Shown one piece after another: positions 9,275 through 18,320 of a DNA stretch of 64,000 nt (the stretch's first letter is position 1; every line of letters starts with the position of its first letter). A program made the position numbers and the translations under genes. A model generated the notes under the pieces. The model did no database searches. It was not told the origin of the DNA and saw nothing but the letters and a program-made list of their open reading frames with translations. This DNA is from PALSA-350 sp963794165 (GTDB lineage: Bacteria > Acidobacteriota > Terriglobia > Terriglobales > Acidobacteriaceae), in the NCBI GenBank assembly GCA_963794165.1, contig CAWCCT010000012.1, forward strand, positions 682,001 to 746,000, given 5' to 3'.

Positions 9275-9748
9275 ATGGGAGAATTCGACGCGATAGAAGT
9301 GCAAGGCTCGGCTCGTGAAAACGTGCTGGCTGAGATCGAGAAGCAAACCGCGCTTTGGGGATTAACGTTGCCGGCGGTAACTCCATTGCCGCTTCATTTT
9401 GGGCTCAATCAATTTGGAGAGATCGGTGAAACCGAGTTTTGGATCGCGAATGAGACCAAAAGCGGATACTGCGGCAAATTCCTTTTTGTTTTTGATGGCC
9501 AAACCTGCCCCTACCATTGTCATCGAACGAAGCACGAAACCTTCTTCGTCATGAAAGGAACCTTGCGGATGAAAGTGGGGGAAGAAGAACGGATTATGCA
9601 CGAGGGTGACCTGCTCGTCATGCCACCAGGCCTGGGGCACTCCTTCACCGGCGTTGGTCCGGCGCTTGTCCTGGAAATCTCGATGCCGTCAGTGGCCAAA
9701 GACAGCTTCTTTGATGACACTCGAATCGGCGCGCAAGGGGTGATCTAA
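9275..9748 (+). CDS. Cupin-domain protein, sugar isomerase-like
   Basis: A 157-residue single-domain cupin. Metal-binding residues of the first cupin motif are visible as His81, His83 and His87/Glu88 in CPYHCHRTKHETF, and the second motif supplies His122 in PPGLGHSF. This spacing resembles D-lyxose ketol-isomerase and related sugar isomerases. The N-terminus (about 60 residues before the barrel) is longer than in minimal cupins, as in that isomerase family. It closes the five-gene catabolic operon and is convergent with the next gene with only 13 bases between, leaving no room for a long terminator. An isomerase role is inferred from motif and context; epimerase or binding function is possible. 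Confidence 0.75.
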   Translation: MGEFDAIEVQGSARENVLAEIEKQTALWGLTLPAVTPLPLHFGLNQFGEIGETEFWIANETKSGYCGKFLFVFDGQTCPYHCHRTKHETFFVMKGTLRMKVGEEERIMHEGDLLVMPPGLGHSFTGVGPALVLEISMPSVAKDSFFDDTRIGAQGVI

Positions 9749-9761
9749 AGAGGGCTACTGC

Positions 9762-11330
9762 TTATTGCATGCTTTTTAGGGTGTCTTTCATCGCAGCCAG
9801 CAATCTCGTCGTCATTGTTTCGTCCTGATAAAGAAAGTCCTTCACATCCTTATAACCCGTTGGCTTGGCGCCCGGCGGACAAGTGAGAAGGCAAATATTC
9901 ATCCGGAACACAGCATCAATTTCCGGCGAATGCAACTTTCGCAGAGTAGCAGCCATTCCCGGCCATTCCCAGTTTCCCTGAAAGCCATTCTGTTGCTGCC
10001 AGGTCTCTGCCGCTGCGACAAATGCACCCAATGCGCTCTTGACGTTTGTCTGGCGATCCAGCGCGACGAGCAGGTCCTGGTACGCTGCCTTGGTGTTGAG
10101 CTGCAGGATCAGGTCGTTCAGGAATCGGTGCGGATCGCCAAATAACAGTCCGTTGAGGGGCCCACCTTCCAAACCATCGGCGTTTGCAACACTAAGCTCC
10201 TTGGCCACGCCGCGCATCTTAACAGGATCGTTACCCGAGAGCGCCTGCCAACCATTCACAATGAGCCGGCCGTCTCCTGGAATAAGATCGTTGGCGAAAT
10301 GCACGTAATCGGCTTCCGTCAAAGACTTTCCGGTCGCGCCCCGGGAAAACGCAAAGGTATTTGGCAGCTGGACGCAGTGTGTCTGCGCATTCCCCATTAC
10401 ACCCCGAGGTCCGGGTTCAGAGCCACCCTCGTAGGCAGCCTTTCCTCCGAAATTGGTCATGGGAAAACTCGGCTCCGCCTCGATTCGCCCATAGTTGAAT
10501 GAGATCACTCGGGAGGCAAGCCCCAGCTTCCAGGCATAGGCTAGCCCCCCGGCCAGCCCCCATGGCTCCGGATTAGCTTTGCGGAGCCGCTCAATCGTAT
10601 CCAGAAACTCTGGCTCCGTCCCGCTCTTGAGGAACCCTGTTTGATAGAAACGGCCATAGGCCTGCCAGCCCCAATCCACCCAATAATCAAGCTCAATCCC
10701 GGGACGCAAAGAATCGAACATCTTTCGATGTTGCACCAGCAGGTTGACGAACTCAGCGTTGGTCGAGTTGGGATAGCCGCCGGGGTCACTATCTATGATG
10801 GCTACGGCGTCCATCTGAGCCAGATAGCGCATTCGCTCCCGGCGCACCTGCATCATCTTTGCAACGGCGTGTGCGTCTGCCGGGTTAACATGCTGGTCGC
10901 TATAGAAGAAGTGTCTGTGCTCAAAGGTCGCAGCCGACGCGGCGTGGTTGTCGGCAATCACATTTGCGGTCAAGGCCATCATCACCCGCATCCCAAACTC
11001 ATGGTGCAGCATGTCGATGACGCGCGCATCTTTCTCCAGACTGGCCCTGTCGCTAGGGGTGAGCGGCTCAGGCATGATTTCAATCATGGGCCAGATCATG
11101 ACTGTATTAAATCCAAGCTTTTTCAGGCCACCCGCGTAGCCCTTCCAATCTTCGACCGTCCAGGTGCGCGCGGCATATGGATGGTTATAGGGCCAATGCT
11201 CATGGATATACATGCCGACGATATGATCGGCGGGAGGCGCAGTGGCAGTAGGGGCCGGCGCCGCAACAGCAAGACGGGTGAGCAGGATGAGCGAACTTAG
11301 CAGAAGCGCGGGGCGTATGATTTTCACCAT
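9762..11330 (-). CDS. Secreted TIM-barrel protein, putative glycoside hydrolase-like
   Basis: A 522-residue exported protein (signal peptide MVKIIRPALLLSSLILLTRLAVAA). The start of the mature part reads like a glycosidase barrel: MYIHEHWPYNHPYAAR, then WKGYAGGLKKLGFNTVMIWP and a segment on old and new day-to-day movement of the chain (DMLHHEFGMRVMMAL), matching barrel strands of the alpha-glucuronidase/GH20-like group. DSDPGGYP and ELDYWVDWGWQ are the likely active-site loops with several acidic residues. I do not recognise the exact family. It lies 248 bases downstream of an MFS transporter on the same strand and converges on the sugar-catabolic operon, so a role on the same glycan is likely. 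Confidence 0.6.
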   Translation of the reverse strand: MVKIIRPALLLSSLILLTRLAVAAPAPTATAPPADHIVGMYIHEHWPYNHPYAARTWTVEDWKGYAGGLKKLGFNTVMIWPMIEIMPEPLTPSDRASLEKDARVIDMLHHEFGMRVMMALTANVIADNHAASAATFEHRHFFYSDQHVNPADAHAVAKMMQVRRERMRYLAQMDAVAIIDSDPGGYPNSTNAEFVNLLVQHRKMFDSLRPGIELDYWVDWGWQAYGRFYQTGFLKSGTEPEFLDTIERLRKANPEPWGLAGGLAYAWKLGLASRVISFNYGRIEAEPSFPMTNFGGKAAYEGGSEPGPRGVMGNAQTHCVQLPNTFAFSRGATGKSLTEADYVHFANDLIPGDGRLIVNGWQALSGNDPVKMRGVAKELSVANADGLEGGPLNGLLFGDPHRFLNDLILQLNTKAAYQDLLVALDRQTNVKSALGAFVAAAETWQQQNGFQGNWEWPGMAATLRKLHSPEIDAVFRMNICLLTCPPGAKPTGYKDVKDFLYQDETMTTRLLAAMKDTLKSMQ

Positions 11331-11578
11331 TTGGGTCGAATCTGCGGATCACGTTTGTACGCCGGGCTCTACCCATAGTTCAATAGAAGAACGTAAAGCT
11401 CCGCTTGATCAGGATTGTGCATAGAGAGCCTGAGTCGTGTCAAGGCCATTGTGCACAAATTTAGCCTTGCATTGCCCGCTCAATCTGTTCCGGCTTGTTG
11501 GCTGGCTCATCCACTTAAGCCGTTAGCGGCGTTTCTTATATGAAACGATATGAGCGCGCGTGGGTTCCGCTTGAGGTC

Positions 11579-12799
11579 TCACTCGGTAGCCATCGCTGTA
11601 ACCAGGGGAGCAGCGCGGTTCTGAGAAGGCGGACGAACGAACAGCCATAGCAAGGCCGCCGTCACGTTCAACAAAGCACCTGCGTTCAATATATAGATCC
11701 AGCTCGATCCATGTTGCAGGAGCTTACCCACCAGCACGGGGGATAAGAAAGCGCCCAAGCTAGCCACCGAGTTCATCAGCCCTGCAACTGACCCGGCAGA
11801 ACGGCCACCAATATCAACCGCCGTGGCCCACAGCGTGCTCAGTATCAGGTCGCCGGAGCCAGCCGCGAGAGCAATCAGGACAGTCCCTAACACTGCGCGT
11901 AGCGTCGAGGAGCCCATATACAAAAGGAACGCTGAACCGAGCAAACCTGTCATGACCAGAAGGCGCCGCCCCAATTGCATTCCGAGGCGTTTAGTCATCC
12001 ACCCACTGAGTGGACCGCCCGAGAATGTAGCCAGCAATCCAAATAAGAAGGGAAGCCCCGTGTAGGTACCAGCTTTCTGAAATGAAAAGCCGCGGCTTTC
12101 GATAAGGTAGGACGGAAACCAAGTCACAAAAAACTGCCAGGTCATGGTGTAGATGGAGCCCACCAGGATCAGGGCCGTCAACGAGAGCGAAAAGCGCGGG
12201 GCCGGGAGGCTGAGTGGAGTGCCCTCCGGCTCCTGTATCACAAGTTCTCGAGGAAATGCGCGGAACCATGTAGCCGCGGCAAATAGCCCTAAGGCCGCAA
12301 AGAGCACGAAAACGGATCGCCAACCGTAATGGATGGCAAGAAATGCCGCGAATCCCGGGGCGATAATTCCCCCAATTCGGCCGCCGGCTAGAAAGCTGCC
12401 AAATGCCGTTGGTCTCGACCGTACCGGTACAGTTCGGCGAAAGAGAGACGCCACGGCAGGTGCAAGCGCGCCTTCCGATACACCAAAGAGAAACCGGATC
12501 GAAACAAAAGCCATCAATCCGCGCGTGGCCGCAGTCAATCCGGTGAACATCGACCACGCCAGAATGACCCCACCTATGATATTTCGCGCGCCGCGACGAT
12601 CCGCGATCATTCCCCAAGGCATTTGAAACAGAGCATATGACAAACCAAAGGCTCCGAAGACCAGCCCAATATCGCTGGCACTAAAGCCCAGCTCAGAGCG
12701 GAGCTTGGGCGCGAGAACGGAAACGCAAACACGATCCATATAGCCCAAAAGGTTGGCACAGGTCACTAGGAGGACCAGTCGGAATGAGGTGCTTCTCAC
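11579..12799 (-). CDS. MFS transporter, anion:cation symporter (hexuronate/galactonate-like) type
   Basis: A 406-residue integral membrane protein with about twelve predicted helices. The early segment CANLLGYMDRVCVSVLAP with DYMDR-like character and the loop GMIADRRGARN are hallmarks of the MFS ACS branch (ExuT, GarP, DgoT), which import sugar acids with protons. RFLFGVSEGALAPA is the corresponding helix-4/5 motif. Its presence among glycan-degrading enzymes fits uptake of uronic or aldonic acids released outside the cell. The gene is upstream of the secreted TIM-barrel protein on the same strand. The 231-base gap upstream of it, shared with a divergent epimerase-like gene, probably holds promoters for both. 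Confidence 0.88.
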   Translation of the reverse strand: MRSTSFRLVLLVTCANLLGYMDRVCVSVLAPKLRSELGFSASDIGLVFGAFGLSYALFQMPWGMIADRRGARNIIGGVILAWSMFTGLTAATRGLMAFVSIRFLFGVSEGALAPAVASLFRRTVPVRSRPTAFGSFLAGGRIGGIIAPGFAAFLAIHYGWRSVFVLFAALGLFAAATWFRAFPRELVIQEPEGTPLSLPAPRFSLSLTALILVGSIYTMTWQFFVTWFPSYLIESRGFSFQKAGTYTGLPFLFGLLATFSGGPLSGWMTKRLGMQLGRRLLVMTGLLGSAFLLYMGSSTLRAVLGTVLIALAAGSGDLILSTLWATAVDIGGRSAGSVAGLMNSVASLGAFLSPVLVGKLLQHGSSWIYILNAGALLNVTAALLWLFVRPPSQNRAAPLVTAMATE

Positions 12800-13030
12800 T
12801 GTGGCGACCCTCTATGCTTTTTCTTTGGTTCTTCGCGATGCAAATCGTTGAGTTTACGATACAGGAATACCGGTTTCGTATTGGCTGCCCGGAGCTCCAT
12901 TTTCTTGGAAACCAAACCAGCGGCGCCGCGCCTTAGGCACTAATCTCTAAGCAGCATTCTTGATATATGCTGCTCAAAGGGAAGTTTCGATGCTTTGCGC
13001 GTTTAGAATGAACTTCAGATAACCTGCCCG

Positions 13031-14134
13031 ATGCCGGCAGTGAGCCATCGAATGAGTTTAACTAAGTTTCAAAACAGACCAGCCTGGCAAATTCAATCCG
13101 ACGAAGTGCGTGTGACCGTGATGCAGTGCGGCGGCCATGTCGCAGAGACGGTTTATCGCCCAACAGGAATCAACCCGCTGTGGATTCAGGATCGCCCTAC
13201 GATTGACGCTGATCAATACGATCCGCGCATACATGGGACCATATACGGGACTGATGGAGAGGCCAAACTGATCTCAGGTTTACTTGGGCACAACCTTTGC
13301 CTGCCCTACTGGGGTCTCCCCTCCGAGCCCGAGTTTCGTCGCGGGATGACCTGCCATGGGGAGCCAAACACCGTCCGTTGGCAGGAACAGATCCATACTG
13401 CCGATTCTCTCAGCTTGAGAGCGACACTGCCCGAATCCGGATTACGTTTGGACCGCAACCTCCGATGTGAAGGTCCCATCGTTCACTTTGAAACAACCGT
13501 GGAAAACCTGCTTTCTCTGGATAGGCCCATCGCCTGGTGTGAGCACGTGACCATCGGTCCCCCCTTTCTCTCCAGCCTCGAGACAGGTTTTTGGGCCAGC
13601 GCAGGGAGAGGCTACCGGACGACCAAAAACTTCAACGATGTTTATTCCTGGCCAGAGGGAAGGGGACAGATCCCCTGCGACCTGAGTCGTTTTTCCGGCC
13701 AGCCGCACACCGATCTTGTTAACTCGTTCCTGGTGGAAACGGACGGAGACTACGGTGTTTTCTCAACATGGAACGCCAGCCTCGGTTCCATCTTCGGTTA
13801 CTGTTTTCCCGTTCAACAATTTCGCTGGTTAAACGTATGGGAGAACAACGATGAGCGGATGAAAACCCGAGGGATGGAGTTCAGCAATACTCCAATAGAA
13901 GGTTCGATGAAACAGCTGATCGCCACCCCTCGCGTACTCGATCAGCCTACGTACGAATGGCTGGACGCTGGGTCTTCTATTACAAAAAAGTTTTTCAGCT
14001 TTACGCTCGCCATTCCTTCTTCCTTTAAGGGTGTGGCGTCTATTCGATTTGATGGGGAAGAAATTGAAATTCTTGAATCCGGGACCGGCTCTGCGAGCCG
14101 GCTACGTGTCGGCAACGTATTGGATCGGGGTTGA
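13031..14134 (+). CDS. Aldose 1-epimerase-like protein (DUF4432-like)
   Basis: A 367-residue cytoplasmic protein of the galactose-mutarotase-like beta-sandwich superfamily. Features include an N-terminal strand set (VRVTVMQCGGHVAE), FETTVENLLSLDRPIAWCEHVTIGPPFL, in which the His after CE is the candidate active-site residue, and EWLDAGSSITKKFFSFTL near the end. This pattern resembles DUF4432/aldose-epimerase-like proteins of sugar catabolic clusters. There is no signal peptide. A second ATG 21 bases downstream (MSLTKFQNRP) is an equally possible start as neither has a strong ribosome site. It is followed by the VCBS protein, whose most upstream in-frame start codon overlaps its stop. Confidence 0.65.
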   Translation: MPAVSHRMSLTKFQNRPAWQIQSDEVRVTVMQCGGHVAETVYRPTGINPLWIQDRPTIDADQYDPRIHGTIYGTDGEAKLISGLLGHNLCLPYWGLPSEPEFRRGMTCHGEPNTVRWQEQIHTADSLSLRATLPESGLRLDRNLRCEGPIVHFETTVENLLSLDRPIAWCEHVTIGPPFLSSLETGFWASAGRGYRTTKNFNDVYSWPEGRGQIPCDLSRFSGQPHTDLVNSFLVETDGDYGVFSTWNASLGSIFGYCFPVQQFRWLNVWENNDERMKTRGMEFSNTPIEGSMKQLIATPRVLDQPTYEWLDAGSSITKKFFSFTLAIPSSFKGVASIRFDGEEIEILESGTGSASRLRVGNVLDRG

Positions 14135-14199
14135 CCAAGTCCACGCATGACCACTTCGGTTGCAAGGTGCGAGAGCATTGTCGGTTCGGCTTACATAGA

Positions 14200-15972
14200 A
14201 TGCTTTACCTATTAGCCGGTTGTCTCCGTAAAACTGTCATTCTTGGCGTGTTCCTGGTTTGCCTGCTCTTTCTAGGCCGACTCCGGTCTTCTGGTCAAAC
14301 ATCCACCAACCTGGCGACGACGCCCTCTCAACCAGGCCCGTCCAGGCCGAGCCATAGCTCCGTGAAGTTCGTCGATGTCACAACGGCAAGCGGAGTGCAC
14401 TTCTTGAACAACGCTTCGCACACGTCAAAGAAATATTTAATCGAAACGATGGGCTCCGGTGTGGCTCTCTTCGATTATGACAATGACGGCCGTCTCGACA
14501 TTTTTTTCGTGAATGGAGCTGAGCTGAGTGATCCCGTCGCCAAGGGAACCATTCCGAAAAAAAGCGGGCCGGCGGATTGGAATCGCCTTTACCACCAAAA
14601 GAGGGATGGAACGTTTGAGGACGTCACCGAGCGGGCGGGATTGCAGGGCGCTGGCTTTGGCATGGGTGTCGCCGCCGCCGATTATGACAACGATGGATAC
14701 CAAGACCTATATGTCACTGCCTACGGAGGCAACAAACTCTACCACAACAATGGGGACGGCACTTTTACAGACGTGACCGAGAAGGCTGGCGTGGGCGGAA
14801 GCGGTTGGTCTACCAGCGCGGCCTGGATCGACCTGGATGCAGATGGCTTGCTGGACTTGGTCGTGCTTCGCTATCTCAAGTGGGACTTCGATGATATTTG
14901 GTGCGGCGAGCATCGCGATGGTTACCGCACTTATTGTCATCCTGATTTATTTCCGGCAATCTCGCCGCTCGTATTTCACAACGACGGGAATGGCCACTTT
15001 ACAGAGGTTTCCGCAAAACTTGGCCTCAACAAACCTGGGAAGGGGCTCGGTTTAGCGATTGCTGACTATGACCGCGATGGTCATTTAGACATCTTTGTTG
15101 CCAACGACTCTATGTTCGAGTTCCTCTACCACAACAAAGGCGACGGAACGTACGAGGAGAATGGTCTATTGGCAGCAACTGCGGTCGATAGCGATGGCCG
15201 CACCTACGCCGGTATGGGGGCTGAGTTCCAGGACTATAACAACGATGGCCTACCCGATTTGTTTGTCACCGACCTCGCCAACCAGAAGTACGCTCTCTAT
15301 AAGAACAACGGCGACGGCAGCTTTAGTTACGCGACAGAGACGTCGGGTGTAGGAACCGCAACATTTCTGCATTCCGGCTGGGGCGTCCGCTTCGTTGATG
15401 TTGACAACGATGGTTGGAAGGACCTGATCGTTGCCCAAGGTCATGACATCGATAACATCGAGCTGAACTTTCCCCAGCTACGGTATCGTGAACCCCTCAT
15501 GCTTTTGCAGAATGTCGGCGGTGGCGGATTCGTTGACATATCTGGCCAAGCCGGAGACGCCTTCAGGTCGGCTTGGGTCGGGCGCGGGTTGGCAGTCGGC
15601 GATCTCGACAACGATGGGCGCGAAGATATCGTCGTTACTACCAACGGCGGCCCCGCGTATATCCTGCATAATGAGACCCCCTCGACAAACCATTGGCTTA
15701 CTTTGGATCTGGTCGGGCATCGAAGCAATCGCGATGGAATTGGTGCCGAGGTCCAACTCGTCACCCCAAGCGGATCCCAATGGATCACCGTTTCTCCAGC
15801 GGGCAGCTACCTGTCATCGAGTGACAAACGCGTTCACTTCGGACTTGGTCCGAGCACAGAAGCGACGCTCCAAATTCATTGGCCAAGCGGAATCAATCAA
15901 GTGGTCAAGAATGTCAAGGCAGATCAAATTTTGAAGGTGGAAGAGCCGGTCTCGAGTGTTCCTGCCAAGTAG
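14200..15972 (+). CDS. Secreted CRTAC1-type protein with FG-GAP/VCBS repeats and ASPIC/UnbV domain
   Basis: A 590-residue exported protein. After a hydrophobic N-terminus (TVILGVFLVCLLFLGRL) come several calcium-binding-type repeats with DYDNDGRLD, DYDNDGYQD, DLDADGLLD, DYDRDGHLD, DYNNDGLPD, DVDNDGWKD and DLDNDGRED, spaced through a beta-propeller. The last about 80 residues match the ASPIC/UnbV domain (NHWLTLDLVGHRSNRDGIGA, ending in VHFGLGPS and IHWPSGINQVV). Such proteins are abundant in acidobacteria and planctomycetes and are extracellular; function is unknown. The ATG used lies 23 codons inside a longer frame that starts with TTG and overlaps the previous stop; I prefer it because the signal peptide follows directly. 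Converges with the next gene. Confidence 0.85.
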   Translation: MLYLLAGCLRKTVILGVFLVCLLFLGRLRSSGQTSTNLATTPSQPGPSRPSHSSVKFVDVTTASGVHFLNNASHTSKKYLIETMGSGVALFDYDNDGRLDIFFVNGAELSDPVAKGTIPKKSGPADWNRLYHQKRDGTFEDVTERAGLQGAGFGMGVAAADYDNDGYQDLYVTAYGGNKLYHNNGDGTFTDVTEKAGVGGSGWSTSAAWIDLDADGLLDLVVLRYLKWDFDDIWCGEHRDGYRTYCHPDLFPAISPLVFHNDGNGHFTEVSAKLGLNKPGKGLGLAIADYDRDGHLDIFVANDSMFEFLYHNKGDGTYEENGLLAATAVDSDGRTYAGMGAEFQDYNNDGLPDLFVTDLANQKYALYKNNGDGSFSYATETSGVGTATFLHSGWGVRFVDVDNDGWKDLIVAQGHDIDNIELNFPQLRYREPLMLLQNVGGGGFVDISGQAGDAFRSAWVGRGLAVGDLDNDGREDIVVTTNGGPAYILHNETPSTNHWLTLDLVGHRSNRDGIGAEVQLVTPSGSQWITVSPAGSYLSSSDKRVHFGLGPSTEATLQIHWPSGINQVVKNVKADQILKVEEPVSSVPAK

Positions 15973-16000
15973 ACGGCGTTCCAATGATGATATTCGGATT

Positions 16001-18278
16001 TCAATCCAGGTCGAAGACCCCAACGTCTTTTATAGGGACGCTGATATCCAATTTGTTGGCTTTTATAACATGTTGTTCGCCGCTGTAAACGTTGATCGCT
16101 CGCTTGTAACCCGTTGGCACTGTAATCGTCGCCCTCTGCTCTGAATCGGAGTAATTGAAGACCGTGAGCAGTCCGGATGTTGAACCCTGAATCAATCTGG
16201 GCCGGAGCGCTCCCGACGAACTTACCGCGGGCCGCACAACATCAGCAACCAGGGCACGCAACAAATCGATGCCCCCCGGATCACCTTTCGCGATGCTGCC
16301 TCCCAAATTAGTCCCAAAATAGTACACCATTCCCTTACCTACTCTCTTCATCGCCGCGACCGTCCACTGGCGGCATGTACCAATCGGAGTGGCGGAGCTG
16401 ATTTCAATGGGTGTGAGGTAGGTGTCTGCTTTCACTCGTACGGAAACCGGTTTGGTAAGTGTGATCTCCACTTCGTCGGCGATACCCGATCCTGAACCCC
16501 AGATAGGCAGGTTCCCAACCATCAGGCTGTCCTGCTCTCGATAGCCGAAGATCTCGTCCAACCCGTTACCGGGAATCACGGGGTTAAAGTAATAATTAGC
16601 GTCAAACCTGCCAAAAGCAGTTTCCAGAATTACAGTCCCCCCCTGCTCCGCAAATTGTCGTATGGCGTCGCAGGTTGCTTTCTTTCCGATCAGGTGCCAG
16701 GAGACCACGAGCACCTTGTATTGCGAATTATTGATCTGCGCCGGCTCGATGAAGTCGACCCAAAAGTCCATGCTCCAAAACGCCTTATAATAGCCCCTCG
16801 CGGACTGTGCACACGGATCTTCATTGCCATTTCCCGCGAAGGTCAGCAACGCATTATCCTGATCGAACAGGATGGCGATTTCCGGGCGGGGTCTTATGGT
16901 CTTTCAGTAAACTCCATCGCGCCTGGATGAGACGGTTCGCCTTTGCCGCTTCCTCCACGCGTTCCGTCGTCGCTCCGTTCCTGGATACTAAACCGAAACC
17001 TCCAGCCTCGCCGCCGGTGCCCTCGGTCAGATAGGTCCAATAGATGATCCCCTTGGCCCCGGCTGCAACCGCCAACCAATTCCACAACCGGATCGCCCGG
17101 GGCAACATGGGACCATCCCGCATATATCCCGCACTGCCATGATTGCCCTGCATCTCGGTAACCCAGAAGTCTTTGCCCATTGCACAGGACCGGACAATCT
17201 CGATTTGTGCCGCAGCCTGGTCGATCGGCCAACCCCATGCATTCGGATAAAAGGAGCAGCCGAATACTTCCACCTCTTCGGCCAATCTCCACTGTTGAAT
17301 TCCGCGAAGAGTGCTCGGCTCAGTTGGGGTGGAGTAAGCAGTGTGGGTTTCGATCACATGGCTGGGATCGATTTCCCGCACCGTCTTCGTGCGAAACCGT
17401 AAGTACTCTGTTGTACTTTCCTGAATGAAGTGCAGCCAGTCGAGCCAATCGCCGTAGGTTGCGCTAATGCGGCGAGGTGGATCGATTGCTTTCCAGTCGG
17501 GATATCGACGAATCCACGCCTCGTTCAGCCGGTCAATTGTTCCGTAGCGTCGTTGCAGCCAGTTCTGGAACTCGGCAATGGTCCGGTCGCAATAACAGAA
17601 AAGCTTATCGGAAATAGGTATATCAGCCCGGAGCTCCTGCCCATCTATGTCAACATAGGCAGGCTCATTCCAAATATCGTATCCGTACAGCGAGGGATGC
17701 GATACCGAGACCTTTACCAGCTCGCGGACAAACGATGCCGCCGCATCTTGGACAACCTGCCAATCGAAGCACAGCCCGGGAGCCCCGCCGCTGTAGTGCG
17801 CAGCGCTCCCGCCCAGGTGCAATGCTTCGCCTCTGGCATTTACCAGGCGAGTCTCAGGGTGAGCTTGCTCGAGCCAGTACGGTGCGCTCTCGAGCATAAC
17901 GTTCATTAGTACCCTGACACCAACCTCATCACAGATGCTTAGCAGTTGTTGTGGAACCTCGAAGTCAAACACCCCCCGCTTAGGGTTGTAGTAGTCCCAG
18001 GGGAGAAAAATACGAATCATTTTGAACTGGTATTTGTGTACGATCGCCTCAATCATCGCTCTAAACTGGTCAGGCCGGGGGTCTGACTGAGGATGATAGA
18101 AGTGGGTCCCATAGATGAAGTCGCCTCCTAAGCGGGGGTGCGAATTCTCCAGCTGATTATCGTCTGTGCGGGGTAGATACCTTGCCAGTTCCAGTTGCGG
18201 TGAGGAAGCCGCGAGGGCGCCTTTTGCTGCGGCCATTGCTGCGATGGCGGCGCCTGTCATGAACTCTCTTCTCTTCAT
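16001..18278 (-). CDS. Tat-exported GH42-like glycoside hydrolase A, frameshifted
   Basis: Exported beta-galactosidase-like enzyme. The N-terminus has a twin-arginine signal (MKRREFMTGAAIAAMAA). Barrel motifs are YGTHFYHPQSDPRPDQFRAM, WDYYNPKRG, the acid/base Glu in GYDIWNEP, and the nucleophile Glu in VTEMQGNHG. The N-terminal 474 residues end in a stop, and the remaining 282 residues (Rossmann-like trimerisation domain plus beta domain) continue in another frame. Removing one C from the run complementary to GGGG at 16888-16891 restores a continuous protein of about 758 residues that aligns along its length with the intact paralogue at 25276-27585. A sequencing indel is more likely than decay since both halves are well conserved. 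It is downstream of the APC permease by 42 bases. Confidence 0.85.
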
Positions 18279-18320
18279 CCTGCGCCTCTTCTCTTACTTG
18301 GCGTGCCGGGCATCGCGTGT

